Notes: generated from the letters alone by a model not told the origin. A stretch of DNA of 64,000 nucleotides from Eubacterium_U album (GCF_025336545.1 NZ_JAODBU010000007.1:62001-126000), one strand, 5' to 3'. Shown: positions 1 to 8,319, counted from the first letter of the stretch. Made by a program: numbers and translations.

Positions 1-227
1 GAGGAAGTAACGTAATTGTTCCTACAGGAAATGAGACAAACGAATTTAATGGAATGATAACAACAAATGATACAGGTGCATTTATATTTGAGAAATTACA
101 AAGTGGAATGAATAGTGATGAAATAGTCAAAACGATAACTGAAGAGTTTGAAATAGACAGTGAAACTGCAACGAAGGACGTAGAAAAATTCATTGAGAAA
201 ATGAAAGACGCAAATATATTTGAATAG
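1..227 (+). CDS. PqqD-like peptide chaperone, 3' part
   Basis: The frame is open from base 3 to a TAG at 225-227, giving 74 visible residues, and its start lies outside the window. The sequence (NVIVPTGNETNEFNGMITTN, then TGAFIFEKLQ, then a helical DEIVKTITEEFEID stretch) matches the PqqD / RiPP-recognition-element fold: a small beta strand pair, the 'N-xTGAxIWE-L-xxG' type motif, then helices. Family members bind precursor peptides and deliver them to radical-SAM or other modifying enzymes. An ABC exporter begins 76 bases downstream, which fits a ribosomally made peptide cluster whose other genes lie to the left. No precursor or modifying enzyme is visible here, so the pathway is inference. 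Confidence 0.7.
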   Translation, partial: GSNVIVPTGNETNEFNGMITTNDTGAFIFEKLQSGMNSDEIVKTITEEFEIDSETATKDVEKFIEKMKDANIFE

Positions 228-303
228 TTATTCTGGCAAAAAAAGGGATAACTGATTACAAATATATTATTTATAATAATAGAGAAAGAATTTGATTTAG
301 ATA

Positions 304-1995
304 ATGAAAGATAGAGAAAGTCTTGTATGGATAAAAGCTAAAGCTAAGAAGCAAAGCTTTAGAATAATTATTTTAAGTATAGCAAATATAATTCTTGCAC
401 TAATTGGAACAGGCTTATCGGTTTTAAGTAAGTTTGCAATAGATGCGGCAGCAAATGCAGCAGATGCGCAGGGACACGATGAATTTATTAAATTTAGAAA
501 CCAGATTATAGTTGTGGGCATTATTATTTTATGCACAATTTTGTTTAGAATGATTCTTAGAATTGCAACGCAGAGCATGACTGTTAAGGCACAGGCAGGT
601 CTTGAAATGAGCATGAGATCGCAATTGTATCAGAGCATTATAAGAAAAAATTATAGTGATATAATGAAATATCATAGTGGAGAGTTAATTAACCGTCTGA
701 CAAGTGATATGAAAATAGTTACAGAAGGAGTTACATCAATTATTCCAACTATTTTGTTTTGCGTTTTCCAATTCTTAGGTGCTTTTATAGTGCTTGTTTC
801 ATTTGACTGGAGATTTACTATTTTATTTTTAGCAGCAGGAATTGTATTGTCAGTAACAACATTATTTTTTAGAAAAAAATTAAAAAGTCTACATAAGGCT
901 GTTCAGGAGACAGATGGAAAAGTAAGATCATTTTATCAGGAATCAATAGAAAGCATTCTAGCTGTAAAAACATTTGGCGTAGAGGATAAGTTTGCTGAAA
1001 AAGGCGACATACTTCAAAAGAAAAATTATGATATGAAAATGAAACGAAGGGTCATAAGTATATGTGCAAACACAGGATTTAGTTTCATTTTTAATGCAGG
1101 GTATTTGTTTGCATTAATCTGGTGTGCATTAAAAGTATGCGCAAAGACAATGAGTTTTGGTACTTTGACTGCAATGCTTCAGTTAATATCCCAGATACAA
1201 ACTCCATTTTTCAATATAACTAAGGTTATTCCGCAATATTACAGTATTTTGGCTTCGGCAGAAAGAATAATCGAGATTGAGAATATACAGGATGAACAAA
1301 GAAACGAACCAAAGGAAACGGTAAAAGAACTCTATGATAAATTCGATAAAGGTATATTTAAAAATATAAGATTCAGCTATGGAAGAGATATTGTACTTAA
1401 AGAAGGAAATGCAGATTTTAGTAAAGGTGAATTTGTGGCGATAAGGGGGATTTCCGGAATTGGAAAAAGTACTTTGTTTAAACTTTTGCTAGGAGTTTTC
1501 AGACCGGATGAAGGTGAGATAAAGTTATGCTTTAAAGATGGAGAAGAAGTTACTGTTTCACCTGATACAAGAAGAATGTTTGCGTATGTGCCTCAGGGAA
1601 ATTTTTTGTTTAGCGGTACAATAAGAGAGAACCTAACTTTAATCAAAGATGCAGATGATGAAACAATAAAGCAGGCATTAATAGCAAGTGATATATATGA
1701 TTTCGTAAGCAAATTACCAAATGGAATGGATACTAAGATTGGTGAAAACGCCATGGGATTATCAGAAGGTCAGGCACAAAGAATTGCAATTGCGAGAGCA
1801 GTTATAAGTGGAGCACCAATCTTATTGTTAGATGAAGCAACATCAGCGCTTGATGAAATGACAGAAAAGAGAGTGTTGGAAAATATAAAGAAATTAAAAG
1901 AAAGAACATGTATCATAATTACTCATAAACAGGCTGCGTTAGATGTATGCGATAAGGAATTTATAATTAAAGATAAGTGCTTATATCAAAAATAA
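304..1995 (+). CDS. ABC transporter, fused permease-ATPase (peptide/RiPP exporter type)
   Basis: The 563-residue protein has an N-terminal membrane domain with about six hydrophobic segments (roughly residues 20-290) and a C-terminal nucleotide-binding domain. Walker A is GISGIGKST (382-390), the signature LSEGQ is at 486-490, Walker B ILLLDE is at 506-511, and the switch histidine is in TH at 540-541. All catalytic motifs look intact. There is no N-terminal C39 peptidase, so it would not cleave a leader peptide itself. It follows a PqqD-like gene at short distance and ends in a strong terminator, so it is the last gene of its operon. Substrate is unknown; export of a modified peptide is the favoured inference, while a lipid or drug exporter is possible. 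Confidence 0.85.
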   Translation: MKDRESLVWIKAKAKKQSFRIIILSIANIILALIGTGLSVLSKFAIDAAANAADAQGHDEFIKFRNQIIVVGIIILCTILFRMILRIATQSMTVKAQAGLEMSMRSQLYQSIIRKNYSDIMKYHSGELINRLTSDMKIVTEGVTSIIPTILFCVFQFLGAFIVLVSFDWRFTILFLAAGIVLSVTTLFFRKKLKSLHKAVQETDGKVRSFYQESIESILAVKTFGVEDKFAEKGDILQKKNYDMKMKRRVISICANTGFSFIFNAGYLFALIWCALKVCAKTMSFGTLTAMLQLISQIQTPFFNITKVIPQYYSILASAERIIEIENIQDEQRNEPKETVKELYDKFDKGIFKNIRFSYGRDIVLKEGNADFSKGEFVAIRGISGIGKSTLFKLLLGVFRPDEGEIKLCFKDGEEVTVSPDTRRMFAYVPQGNFLFSGTIRENLTLIKDADDETIKQALIASDIYDFVSKLPNGMDTKIGENAMGLSEGQAQRIAIARAVISGAPILLLDEATSALDEMTEKRVLENIKKLKERTCIIITHKQAALDVCDKEFIIKDKCLYQK

Positions 1996-2035
1996 AGTGG
2001 CATCAGGGATTATTTCCTGATGTCACTTTATTTTT
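1994..2035 (+). terminator. Rho-independent terminator after the ABC exporter
   Basis: A hairpin with arms of about 16 bases (AAAGTGGCATCAGG pairing with CCTGATGTCACTTT, one G-T pair) and a short TTAT loop is followed by a T-run. It starts at the stop codon of the ABC gene. The reverse complement could also stop the 58-residue minus-strand gene that ends at 2058. Confidence 0.85.
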
Positions 2036-2057
2036 GTGCCTTTTGTGAAATCCGGCA

Positions 2058-2234
2058 TCATTTTATAAGTACATATTTATTCACCATATCCCACAATGAG
2101 TCATGAAATACCATTGCAAGTGCTTTCCATTGTTTATGCTTTTGTGATTCGTATTCTAACTGCTTTTTCAACTGCTGTATTTCAAGAAGTAAATCTTCCG
2201 TTTCCTTTAGTAGAAGTTCATTTTCATTAATCAT
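2058..2234 (-). CDS. small coiled-coil protein, 58 residues, unknown function
   Basis: Read on the minus strand, an ATG at 2234 opens a 58-codon frame ending in TGA at 2058. An AGAGGA ribosome binding site lies 8 bases before the ATG. Residues 4-34 (starting NENELLLKETEDLLLEIQQL) form a strongly heptad-patterned, glutamate/lysine/leucine-rich helix, followed by a short segment with two tryptophans (KQWKALAMVFHDSLWDM). There is no signal peptide or membrane span. I do not recognise the family. It stands alone, convergent with the ABC exporter and divergent from glmM. The good binding site and clean helix pattern make it a plausible real gene; its function cannot be inferred. Confidence 0.6.
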   Translation of the reverse strand: MINENELLLKETEDLLLEIQQLKKQLEYESQKHKQWKALAMVFHDSLWDMVNKYVLIK

Positions 2235-2582
2235 TTTAAATGTCCTCTTCTAAATTATTGCTGTAAAGCCTATTAAATTATATCAGAAATATGAAGAAAT
2301 ATGGAAAGAATATATCGACACAAAATAGACAATTATGACAGTAATAAAGGAAAAAAAGTCGGAATTAAATATATATCTTGTAGATAAATGTCGGATTATA
2401 CAATTTATCATACTTGAGGGTCGGAATATAGGGTTCAGGTTGTAAATGAAGATGGAATATTATATAATAAAAAGAGTGCCAAATGAAATGAATTTGGATA
2501 TATGACGTAAGGTCATAAAAATGATGAAAGGAAATTGTCGGTGCTTATATTCAAATATATAGTAGACAATGAATTAGTGGAA
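2235..2582. other. intergenic region before glmM with three GTCGGA repeats
   Basis: About 350 bases separate the divergent small gene from glmM. The sequence GTCGGA occurs at 2358, 2390 and 2420 in the same orientation, about 30-32 bases apart, and a TATGAC-5-GTCATA inverted repeat lies at 2501-2517. The region presumably holds the glmM promoter, but no convincing -35/-10 pair was found. No tRNA or known riboswitch is visible. Confidence 0.4.
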
Positions 2583-3926
2583 ATGGGAAAATATTTTGGA
2601 ACAGATGGTTTTAGAGGAGAAGCAAATGTTAATTTAACAGCAATGCATGCATTTAAGATAGGACGATTCATAGGATGGTATTATGGAAGATATCATAAAT
2701 GCTCAGTTGTTATTGGAAAAGATACAAGAAGAAGCAGTTACATGTTCGAAGACGCTTTGTCAGCAGGGCTTACATCTACAGGTGCAGATGTATACTTATT
2801 ACACGTTACTACAACACCAAGTGTTTCATATGTTGTAAGAACAGGAGATTTTGATTGCGGAATTATGGTATCAGCAAGTCATAATCCATTCTATGATAAC
2901 GGAATTAAGTTAATTAATGGCAATGGTGAAAAGATGGAACAGGAGGTCATTGATGAAGTAGAAAAATACTTAGACAGTGATTTAGAAAGTATTCCATATG
3001 CAAGAATGGAAAAAATCGGAAGAACAGTTGACTATTTTGCAGGAAGAAACAGATATATGGGTTATTTGATGTCACTTGCAACACATTCATATAGAAATAT
3101 CAAAGTTGGTCTTGACTGTTCTAATGGTAGTGCATCTTCAATTGCAAAAGGAGTATTTGATGCACTTGGTGCAGAAACACATGTAATTAATGATGCACCG
3201 GATGGAACTAACATTAATAAAGAATGTGGTTCAACACATATTGAAGAATTACAGAAATATGTTATTGGAAATAAGTTAGATATCGGATTTGCATATGACG
3301 GAGATGCTGACAGATGTTTATGTGTAGATGAAAAAGGAAATGTTGTTAATGGTGATTTAATTTTATATGTTGCCGGAGTTTATATGAAACAGAAAGGAAC
3401 TCTTGTAAACAATACAGTTGTAACAACAATTATGTCAAATATCGGTCTTTATAAAGCATTTGATGCAGTAGGCATTGATTATGAAAAGACAGCAGTAGGT
3501 GACAAATATGTTTATGAATGCATGAGAGAAAATGAATATAAACTTGGTGGAGAAGAATCAGGTCATATTATTTTTGGTAAGTATGCAACAACAGGAGATG
3601 GTATTTTAACATCAATCAAATTAATGGAAGTAATGCTTGCAAGCAAGAAAAAAATGTCAGAACTTACATCACCTGTTACAATCTATCCACAGTGCCTTAA
3701 AAATGTAAAGGTTAAGAGTAAACCGGAAGCACAGCAGGATGCAGATGTTCAGGCAGCAGTAAAAGAAGTTGCAGATAAGCTTGGAGAAGACGGAAGAATT
3801 CTTGTAAGAGAAAGTGGAACAGAGCCTGTAATTCGAGTAATGGTTGAAGCAAGAACTGATGAAGAAGCAGAAAAATGTGTTGACTATGTAGTAGATGTAA
3901 TTAACAAAAAAGGTCATGCATTATAA
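2583..3926 (+). CDS. glmM: phosphoglucosamine mutase
   Basis: This enzyme converts glucosamine-6-phosphate to glucosamine-1-phosphate, the cytoplasmic step toward UDP-GlcNAc for peptidoglycan. From the ATG at 2583 the protein is 447 residues, the usual family length, and starts MGKYFGTDGFRG as GlmM proteins do. The phosphoserine loop GIMVSASHNPF (Ser about 99), the metal-binding DGDADR, the sugar-binding GGEESGH and the phosphate-binding RESGTEPVIRVMVEA are all present. The frame extends upstream to a GTG at 2541 and a TTG at 2535. An AAAGGA site 8 bases before the GTG makes an N-terminally extended form possible, but family alignment favours 2583. Confidence 0.93.
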   Translation: MGKYFGTDGFRGEANVNLTAMHAFKIGRFIGWYYGRYHKCSVVIGKDTRRSSYMFEDALSAGLTSTGADVYLLHVTTTPSVSYVVRTGDFDCGIMVSASHNPFYDNGIKLINGNGEKMEQEVIDEVEKYLDSDLESIPYARMEKIGRTVDYFAGRNRYMGYLMSLATHSYRNIKVGLDCSNGSASSIAKGVFDALGAETHVINDAPDGTNINKECGSTHIEELQKYVIGNKLDIGFAYDGDADRCLCVDEKGNVVNGDLILYVAGVYMKQKGTLVNNTVVTTIMSNIGLYKAFDAVGIDYEKTAVGDKYVYECMRENEYKLGGEESGHIIFGKYATTGDGILTSIKLMEVMLASKKKMSELTSPVTIYPQCLKNVKVKSKPEAQQDADVQAAVKEVADKLGEDGRILVRESGTEPVIRVMVEARTDEEAEKCVDYVVDVINKKGHAL

Positions 3927-4008
3927 AAGATATTTGATCATTGACACATTAAAGTAATTTATAATGTACAATAACTGTTTAATAGTTAATAAAGGAAAAA
4001 CTTTTAAA

Positions 4009-4533
4009 ATGAAAAAAATATACATAGTTAGAATAGTCTTAATTGTTTTGATAGGATTCTGGATGGGAACCATATTTGGATTTTCGGCTGAGAATGGTGA
4101 ATCATCTCAGTCTCTTAGTGATAAGATTACTGTTAAAGTAGTTAAATATATAGAGCCTGAATATGACAGCAAGGATTTATTAAAGCAACAGGACATATTT
4201 AATAAAACCAGTTTTTTTGTAAGAAAGACAGGACATTTTGGAGAATATGCAATATTGGGGATATTGATAACTATGTTTGCAATGACATTTAGAGCATACA
4301 GAAGTAAAAAGATAAGATACCGGTTAATGACAATTGTCGTTCCGTTTATTTATGCGTGCACAGATGAATTCCATCAGGGATTTGTAGATGGAAGAAGTCC
4401 TAAATTTTTTGATGTATGCATAGATACGTGCGGAGCATTTACGGCAATAGTCATAATGATTGGAATTAATATATTGATAAAGAAGATAATGACAGAAAGG
4501 GATAGAAATGAAGACTTGGGAACAGTATATTAG
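4009..4533 (+). CDS. VanZ-like membrane protein
   Basis: From the ATG at 4009 the protein is 174 residues. It has an N-terminal membrane segment (IVRIVLIVLIGFWMGTIFGF), a conserved KTGHFGEYAILG stretch, and the TDEFHQGFVDGRSPKFFDVCID motif typical of the VanZ family (named after a teicoplanin-resistance accessory protein), followed by a last membrane helix. VanZ-like proteins are widespread in Firmicutes and mostly of unknown role. A start at 3964 would add 15 residues but has no ribosome binding site. The 3' end overlaps hisC by 26 bases, so the two genes are probably co-transcribed and translationally coupled. Confidence 0.85.
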   Translation: MKKIYIVRIVLIVLIGFWMGTIFGFSAENGESSQSLSDKITVKVVKYIEPEYDSKDLLKQQDIFNKTSFFVRKTGHFGEYAILGILITMFAMTFRAYRSKKIRYRLMTIVVPFIYACTDEFHQGFVDGRSPKFFDVCIDTCGAFTAIVIMIGINILIKKIMTERDRNEDLGTVY

Positions 4534-5563
4534 AAAAGTAACTCCATACACACCCGGCGAACAGCCAAAGACAGCGAATGTAGTAAAATTAAATACTAAT
4601 GAAAATCCTTACCCACCGGCACCGGGAGTGAGAAAAGCACTTTGTGATATGGATTCGGCAATTCTTCGAAAATATCCGGACCCGGGTGCAACAGAATTAG
4701 TTGATGCAATTGCTAAATATTATGGAGTTAAATCAAACCAGGTATTTGTAGGAGTAGGTTCAGATGACGTTTTAGGAATGGCATTTTTAACATTCTTTAA
4801 TTCAGATAAACCAATACTATTCCCTGATATTACATATTCTTTTTACGATGTATGGGCAGATTTATTTGATATTCCTTATGAAACAATAAAATTAGACGAT
4901 AATTTTGAAATAATACCTGAGGATTATTTTAGAAAAAATGGTGGAATCGTATTTCCTAATCCAAATGCTCCAACAGCAGTAGAGATGTCAATAGACAAGG
5001 TTGAGAAAATTATAAAAAATAATCAGGATTCGGTAGTAATTGTTGATGAAGCATATGTAGATTTTGGAGCAACTTCAGCATTAAAATTCATTGAAAAATA
5101 TGATAATGTGCTAGTTGTAAGAACATTTTCAAAATCCCGTTCAGCAGCAGGTCTTAGAATCGGTTATGCAATGGGAAATGAAAAGTTAATCAGTGCAATG
5201 CTTGCTGTTAAGTTTTCGTATAATTCATATACAATGAATTTTCCAACAATCTATGCAGGTGTAGAAGCTATAAAAGACGATGCTTATTTCAAAAATCTTG
5301 TGGAAAAAATAATTACTACAAGAGAGAATGCAAAAACAAAACTTAAAGAATTAGGATTTACATGCACTGATTCAAAGACTAATTTTTTATTTGCAACTCA
5401 TAAAAGCGCGAAAGCTGAGGATATATTTAATTATCTAAAGACAAAAAATATTTATGTAAGATATTTTAAGAAGCCAAGAATAGATAATTATTTAAGAATT
5501 ACAATTGGCACGGATGATGAAATGGAAAAATTATATTTGGCATTAGAAGAATATTTAAAATAA
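4508..5563 (+). CDS. hisC: histidinol-phosphate aminotransferase-like enzyme
   Basis: This is a 351-residue PLP-dependent fold-type I aminotransferase, the standard HisC length, transaminating imidazole acetol phosphate with glutamate in histidine synthesis. The N-terminal LNTNENPYPPAPGV, the VDEAYVDF aspartate motif, the PLP lysine in TFSKSRSAAGLRIGYA (Lys 209) and the C-terminal LRITIGT phosphate site are present. An AGAAAGGGA ribosome binding site lies inside the end of the VanZ-like gene. No other his gene is nearby, so the gene may be a stand-alone hisC or a paralogue acting on another aromatic or phospho-substrate. Confidence 0.85.
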   Translation: MKTWEQYIRKVTPYTPGEQPKTANVVKLNTNENPYPPAPGVRKALCDMDSAILRKYPDPGATELVDAIAKYYGVKSNQVFVGVGSDDVLGMAFLTFFNSDKPILFPDITYSFYDVWADLFDIPYETIKLDDNFEIIPEDYFRKNGGIVFPNPNAPTAVEMSIDKVEKIIKNNQDSVVIVDEAYVDFGATSALKFIEKYDNVLVVRTFSKSRSAAGLRIGYAMGNEKLISAMLAVKFSYNSYTMNFPTIYAGVEAIKDDAYFKNLVEKIITTRENAKTKLKELGFTCTDSKTNFLFATHKSAKAEDIFNYLKTKNIYVRYFKKPRIDNYLRITIGTDDEMEKLYLALEEYLK

Positions 5564-5613
5564 TATTGTCTGACACATTAATAAATATATATCGAGACAG
5601 GAAAAGTGTTAAT

Positions 5614-5646
5614 AAAATTCCCGGAAGAAAAATTCCGGGAATTTTT
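5614..5646 (+). terminator. terminator after hisC
   Basis: AAATTCCCGGA pairs with TTCCGGGAATTT across an AGAAAAA loop and runs into T residues. It closes the glmM-VanZ-hisC stretch. Confidence 0.8.
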
Positions 5647-5686
5647 GAATTTAAGTGCATCTGGCGGCGTACAATGTAAAGATGAT

Positions 5687-5720
5687 AAAAAGTCGGAGTC
5701 AAAAAAATCCCCGACTTTAA
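5687..5720 (-). terminator. hairpin between convergent genes, likely minus-strand terminator
   Basis: AAAGTCGG (to 5696) pairs with CCGACTTT (5711-5718) across a loop of about 14 bases. On the minus strand the stem is followed by TTTTT, about 50 bases after the stop of the ferredoxin-type gene. Confidence 0.5.
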
Positions 5721-5772
5721 AATAATTATTTTAACAAATAATAAGTGCTAAAATAGCAATTTATAGATTAAC

Positions 5773-6474
5773 TTAATCTAAGATTCTTCCATCTGTAGAA
5801 ATTGTAACTACATTCCATGGAATAAATTTTCCACTGTTTTTTATTGCATCTTTTGCAGCATTTTCTAAACCACCACAGCATGGGACTTCCATTCTCACAA
5901 TACATACTTCTTTAATATCATTATTTTTAATTATTTCAGTTAACTTAATTGAATAATCAGTGTTGTCTAATTTAGGACAACCTACAATAGTTACATGATT
6001 TTTAATAAAATCCTGATGGAAATTTGCATATGCATAAGCAGTACAGTCGGCAGCAATCAGCAATTTAGCACCATCGAAAAATGAAGCGTTAGGTGCAACC
6101 AATTTGATTTGAACAGGCCACTGCATTAACTGACTTGAAGATACATAGGTTTGTTTATTTTCATTATTTACATTAGTCTCAGGGTGTAATGATTTAGCTT
6201 TCATACCCGGACATACGAAAGATGCAGGTGCAGCCTTTTTAGCCTGAGCAGCTTTTACAGCAGCTTCATTATATTCCGGAGCTTCACGTTCAACAAAAGA
6301 AATTGCATTCATAGGACACGCAGGAAGGCAGTCTCCTAAACCATCACAATAATCTTCACGAAGAAGCTTAGCTTTACCATTAACAATCTCAATTGCACCT
6401 TCATGGCAGGCATTTGCACAAATACCACATCCATTACACTTTTCTTCATTAATTTCTATAATACGACGAATCAT
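5773..6474 (-). CDS. 4Fe-4S dicluster ferredoxin-domain protein
   Basis: The 233-residue protein begins with a 2[4Fe-4S] ferredoxin domain: CNGCGICANACHEGAI (about residues 13-28) and CDGLGDCLPACPMNAISF, with spacing slightly unlike classical ferredoxins in the second motif (CDGLGDCLPACP). An alanine/lysine linker follows. The C-terminal half (VQIKLVAPNASFFDGAKLLI, later VRMEVPCCGGLENAAKDAI) is a domain commonly fused to this ferredoxin in clostridia and carries further conserved cysteines (CPGMK, DCTAYAY, CPKLD, CCGG). It is cytoplasmic and probably an electron carrier or redox sensor. An AGGAGG-like site (TTGGAGGTC) precedes the ATG. It is divergent from a Crp/Fnr regulator, a pairing seen in anaerobic nitrogen/redox stress loci. 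The exact reaction is unknown. Confidence 0.8.
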   Translation of the reverse strand: MIRRIIEINEEKCNGCGICANACHEGAIEIVNGKAKLLREDYCDGLGDCLPACPMNAISFVEREAPEYNEAAVKAAQAKKAAPASFVCPGMKAKSLHPETNVNNENKQTYVSSSQLMQWPVQIKLVAPNASFFDGAKLLIAADCTAYAYANFHQDFIKNHVTIVGCPKLDNTDYSIKLTEIIKNNDIKEVCIVRMEVPCCGGLENAAKDAIKNSGKFIPWNVVTISTDGRILD

Positions 6475-6558
6475 ATTAGACCTCCAATTTGAAATTTATT
6501 ACAATTATTTGTATATTGATTTGATAATGCTAGTATAGTACAATCAGTATGACAAATC

Positions 6559-6574
6559 TGTTGTTAAAACAACA
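6559..6574. promoter_or_regulatory. palindromic operator candidate (Crp/Fnr type)
   Basis: TGTTGT-TAAA-ACAACA is a perfect inverted repeat with 6-base arms in the 153-base region between the divergent ferredoxin-type and Crp/Fnr genes. Size and symmetry match Crp/Fnr family operators; assignment to the adjacent regulator is inference. Confidence 0.5.
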
Positions 6575-6627
6575 ATAAAGATAATTAATTATATGTTATA
6601 TGTAAAATTATTTTATGAGGTGCAACG

Positions 6628-7296
6628 ATGAATTATCAACTCTTGTCAAATTCAAAATTATTTAAAGGGATGAGTGAAGAAGAAATAAAGACAATGTTAA
6701 GTTGCCTTGGGGCAGTTACAAAAAAATATAAAAAAGGTGAAGATATTTATAGAGTAGGAGAATCAATCCAACTATTTGGAATGGTTATTGAGGGCGGTGT
6801 AAATATTGAAAGCGATGATTTATGGGGAAACAAGAGCATATTAAGTCATATAGAACCCGGATTTATATTTGGAGAAACATATGCAAGTATTCCTGGAGAG
6901 GCACTGCTTGTAAATGCTGTGGCAACGGAAAATACTAAGATTTTATTCTTAAATGCTTATAGGGTGCTTGAAACGTGCCCCAATACATGTGGTCATCATG
7001 AAAAGTTAATTAAAAATTTACTTCAGATATCAGCTCATAAAAATTTAATGCTTTCAAGAAGAATATTACACACATCATCTAAATCCATTCGAGGAAGACT
7101 GTTAGCATATTTTTCAGATCAGGCGAAAATAAGTGGAAGTTATAAGTTTACAATCCCATTTAATAGACAACAGCTCGCTGATTATTTAAATGTAGACAGA
7201 AGTGCAATGAGTAATGAGTTGTCTAAAATGAAAAATGACGGAATAATAGAAATAGATAAAAATACATTTACGTTAAAAGAACAGTTGCAAGTATAA
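6628..7296 (+). CDS. Crp/Fnr family transcriptional regulator
   Basis: The 222-residue protein has an N-terminal cyclic-nucleotide-type beta-roll (about residues 5-120; LFKGMSEEEIKTMLSCLG, FGMVIEGGVNIES, FGETYA) and a C-terminal winged helix (FNRQQLADYLNVDRSAMSNE, about 184-203). The four-cysteine pattern of oxygen-sensing FNR is not present at the N-terminus; single cysteines occur in SCLGA and ETCPNTCGHH. It is divergent from the ferredoxin-type gene and followed by an FNT channel gene, so it probably regulates these neighbours in response to redox or nitrogen-oxide signals. Its last codons form the first copy of a 52-bp tandem repeat that continues downstream. Confidence 0.88.
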   Translation: MNYQLLSNSKLFKGMSEEEIKTMLSCLGAVTKKYKKGEDIYRVGESIQLFGMVIEGGVNIESDDLWGNKSILSHIEPGFIFGETYASIPGEALLVNAVATENTKILFLNAYRVLETCPNTCGHHEKLIKNLLQISAHKNLMLSRRILHTSSKSIRGRLLAYFSDQAKISGSYKFTIPFNRQQLADYLNVDRSAMSNELSKMKNDGIIEIDKNTFTLKEQLQV

Positions 7297-7416
7297 AATA
7301 GCAAATAGAAAAAATACATTTACGTTAAGAGAACAATCGTAAGTATAAAATATCAAGTAGAAAAAATACATTTACGTTAAAAGAACAATTATAAATATAA
7401 AACAACAATAAAAATA
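7259..7416 (+). repeat. three tandem copies of a 52-bp unit at the 3' end of the Crp/Fnr gene
   Basis: The landmark ATACATTTACGTTA recurs at 7262, 7314 and 7366, an exact 52-base period, and the flanking sequence (AGAACA..., AGTATAAAATA..., AAATAG) repeats with scattered differences. The first copy encodes the last residues and stop of the regulator; copies 2 and 3 are non-coding because 52 is not a multiple of three. The third copy is more diverged at its end. The array lies in the 162-base gap before the FNT gene. Confidence 0.9.
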
Positions 7417-7458
7417 AAATGCAAATAAGCAAAAATACACAGAAAAAGGAGTGGTAAA

Positions 7459-8304
7459 ATGCATTCACCATTAGAGATAGCAAAAAGTTACATAGAAATA
7501 GGAATACACAAAAGCAATCTGCCAATTTTCAAGATGATATTACTTGGATTTTTCGCAGGAATGTTTATAGGATTTGCAGGTATAGGTTCAACAGTAGCAG
7601 CAAGCAGTATATCAGTCGCTTCAGTAGCTAAGCTTGTAGGGGCAATGGTATTTCCGGCAGGAATGGCAATGGTTCTTGTTGCAGGAAGTGAATTGTTTAC
7701 AGGGAATAATCTGATAATTTTATCTGTTTTGGCAGGGAAAAACAGCGTATGGAAGATGTTAAAAAACTGGTTATTTGTATATATAGGAAATTTCATTGGA
7801 ACATCTTTTGTTGCGGTTTTAGTTGTATATGGACATACTCCTAATTTATTTCAGGGAGATTTGGCAGGTGCAATAGTAAATGCCGCAAAAGCGAGAACAG
7901 ATTTAGCGGTTTCAGATAGTTTTGTGAGAGGAATATTATGCAATATATTGGTATGTATTGCAATTTGGATGTCATTTGCAGCAAAAAGAGTGTCAGGAAA
8001 ATTAATGACAAGTTTCTGGCCGGTAATGATATTTGTATTATGCGGATTTGAGCATTGCATAGCGGATATGTATTTTGGAGTTGCAGGATTGTTAACAGCA
8101 TCAGAGTATGGTATAACAGCAGATGGACTTACATGGTTTAATTTTCTTGTAAATAATTTGATACCTGTAACACTTGGCAATATTGTCGGAGGAGCAGGAA
8201 TTGTAGGATGTGGATATTATATGGCATTTCTTCATAAGTCTCCACTTTCAGGAGAAACAGCAGAAAAAGAGGCAAAAGATATAGACATTGCGGAAGAATA
8301 TTAA
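7459..8304 (+). CDS. formate/nitrite transporter (FNT) family channel
   Basis: The 281-residue membrane protein has six hydrophobic segments with the family hallmarks: a glycine/alanine-rich first helix (GFFAGMFIGFAGIGS), AGSELFTGNN in the second region, a central NWLFVYIGNFIGTSF, VCIAIWMSFAAKRVSGK and FEHCIADMYFG. FNT proteins are pentameric channels for formate, nitrite or hydrosulfide. Start: AAAAAGGAG precedes the ATG at 7459. Position directly after a Crp/Fnr regulator suggests redox control and nitrite or formate as substrate; sequence alone does not decide which. Confidence 0.92.
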   Translation: MHSPLEIAKSYIEIGIHKSNLPIFKMILLGFFAGMFIGFAGIGSTVAASSISVASVAKLVGAMVFPAGMAMVLVAGSELFTGNNLIILSVLAGKNSVWKMLKNWLFVYIGNFIGTSFVAVLVVYGHTPNLFQGDLAGAIVNAAKARTDLAVSDSFVRGILCNILVCIAIWMSFAAKRVSGKLMTSFWPVMIFVLCGFEHCIADMYFGVAGLLTASEYGITADGLTWFNFLVNNLIPVTLGNIVGGAGIVGCGYYMAFLHKSPLSGETAEKEAKDIDIAEEY

Positions 8305-8319
8305 TAGTGGAGGAGCAAA

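Noticed and set aside
2358..2425. Spo0A boxes
   Set aside because: The 0A box is TGTCGAA; these repeats read GTCGGA and do not match at the key position.
2535..2582. N-terminal extension of GlmM (TTG/GTG starts)
   Set aside because: GlmM proteins begin at MGKYFGTDG; the extension has no family counterpart. The AAAGGA before the GTG keeps it as an alternative only.
7259..7416. CRISPR array
   Set aside because: The 52-base units are contiguous with no unique spacers and begin inside a coding sequence, so this is a plain tandem repeat.
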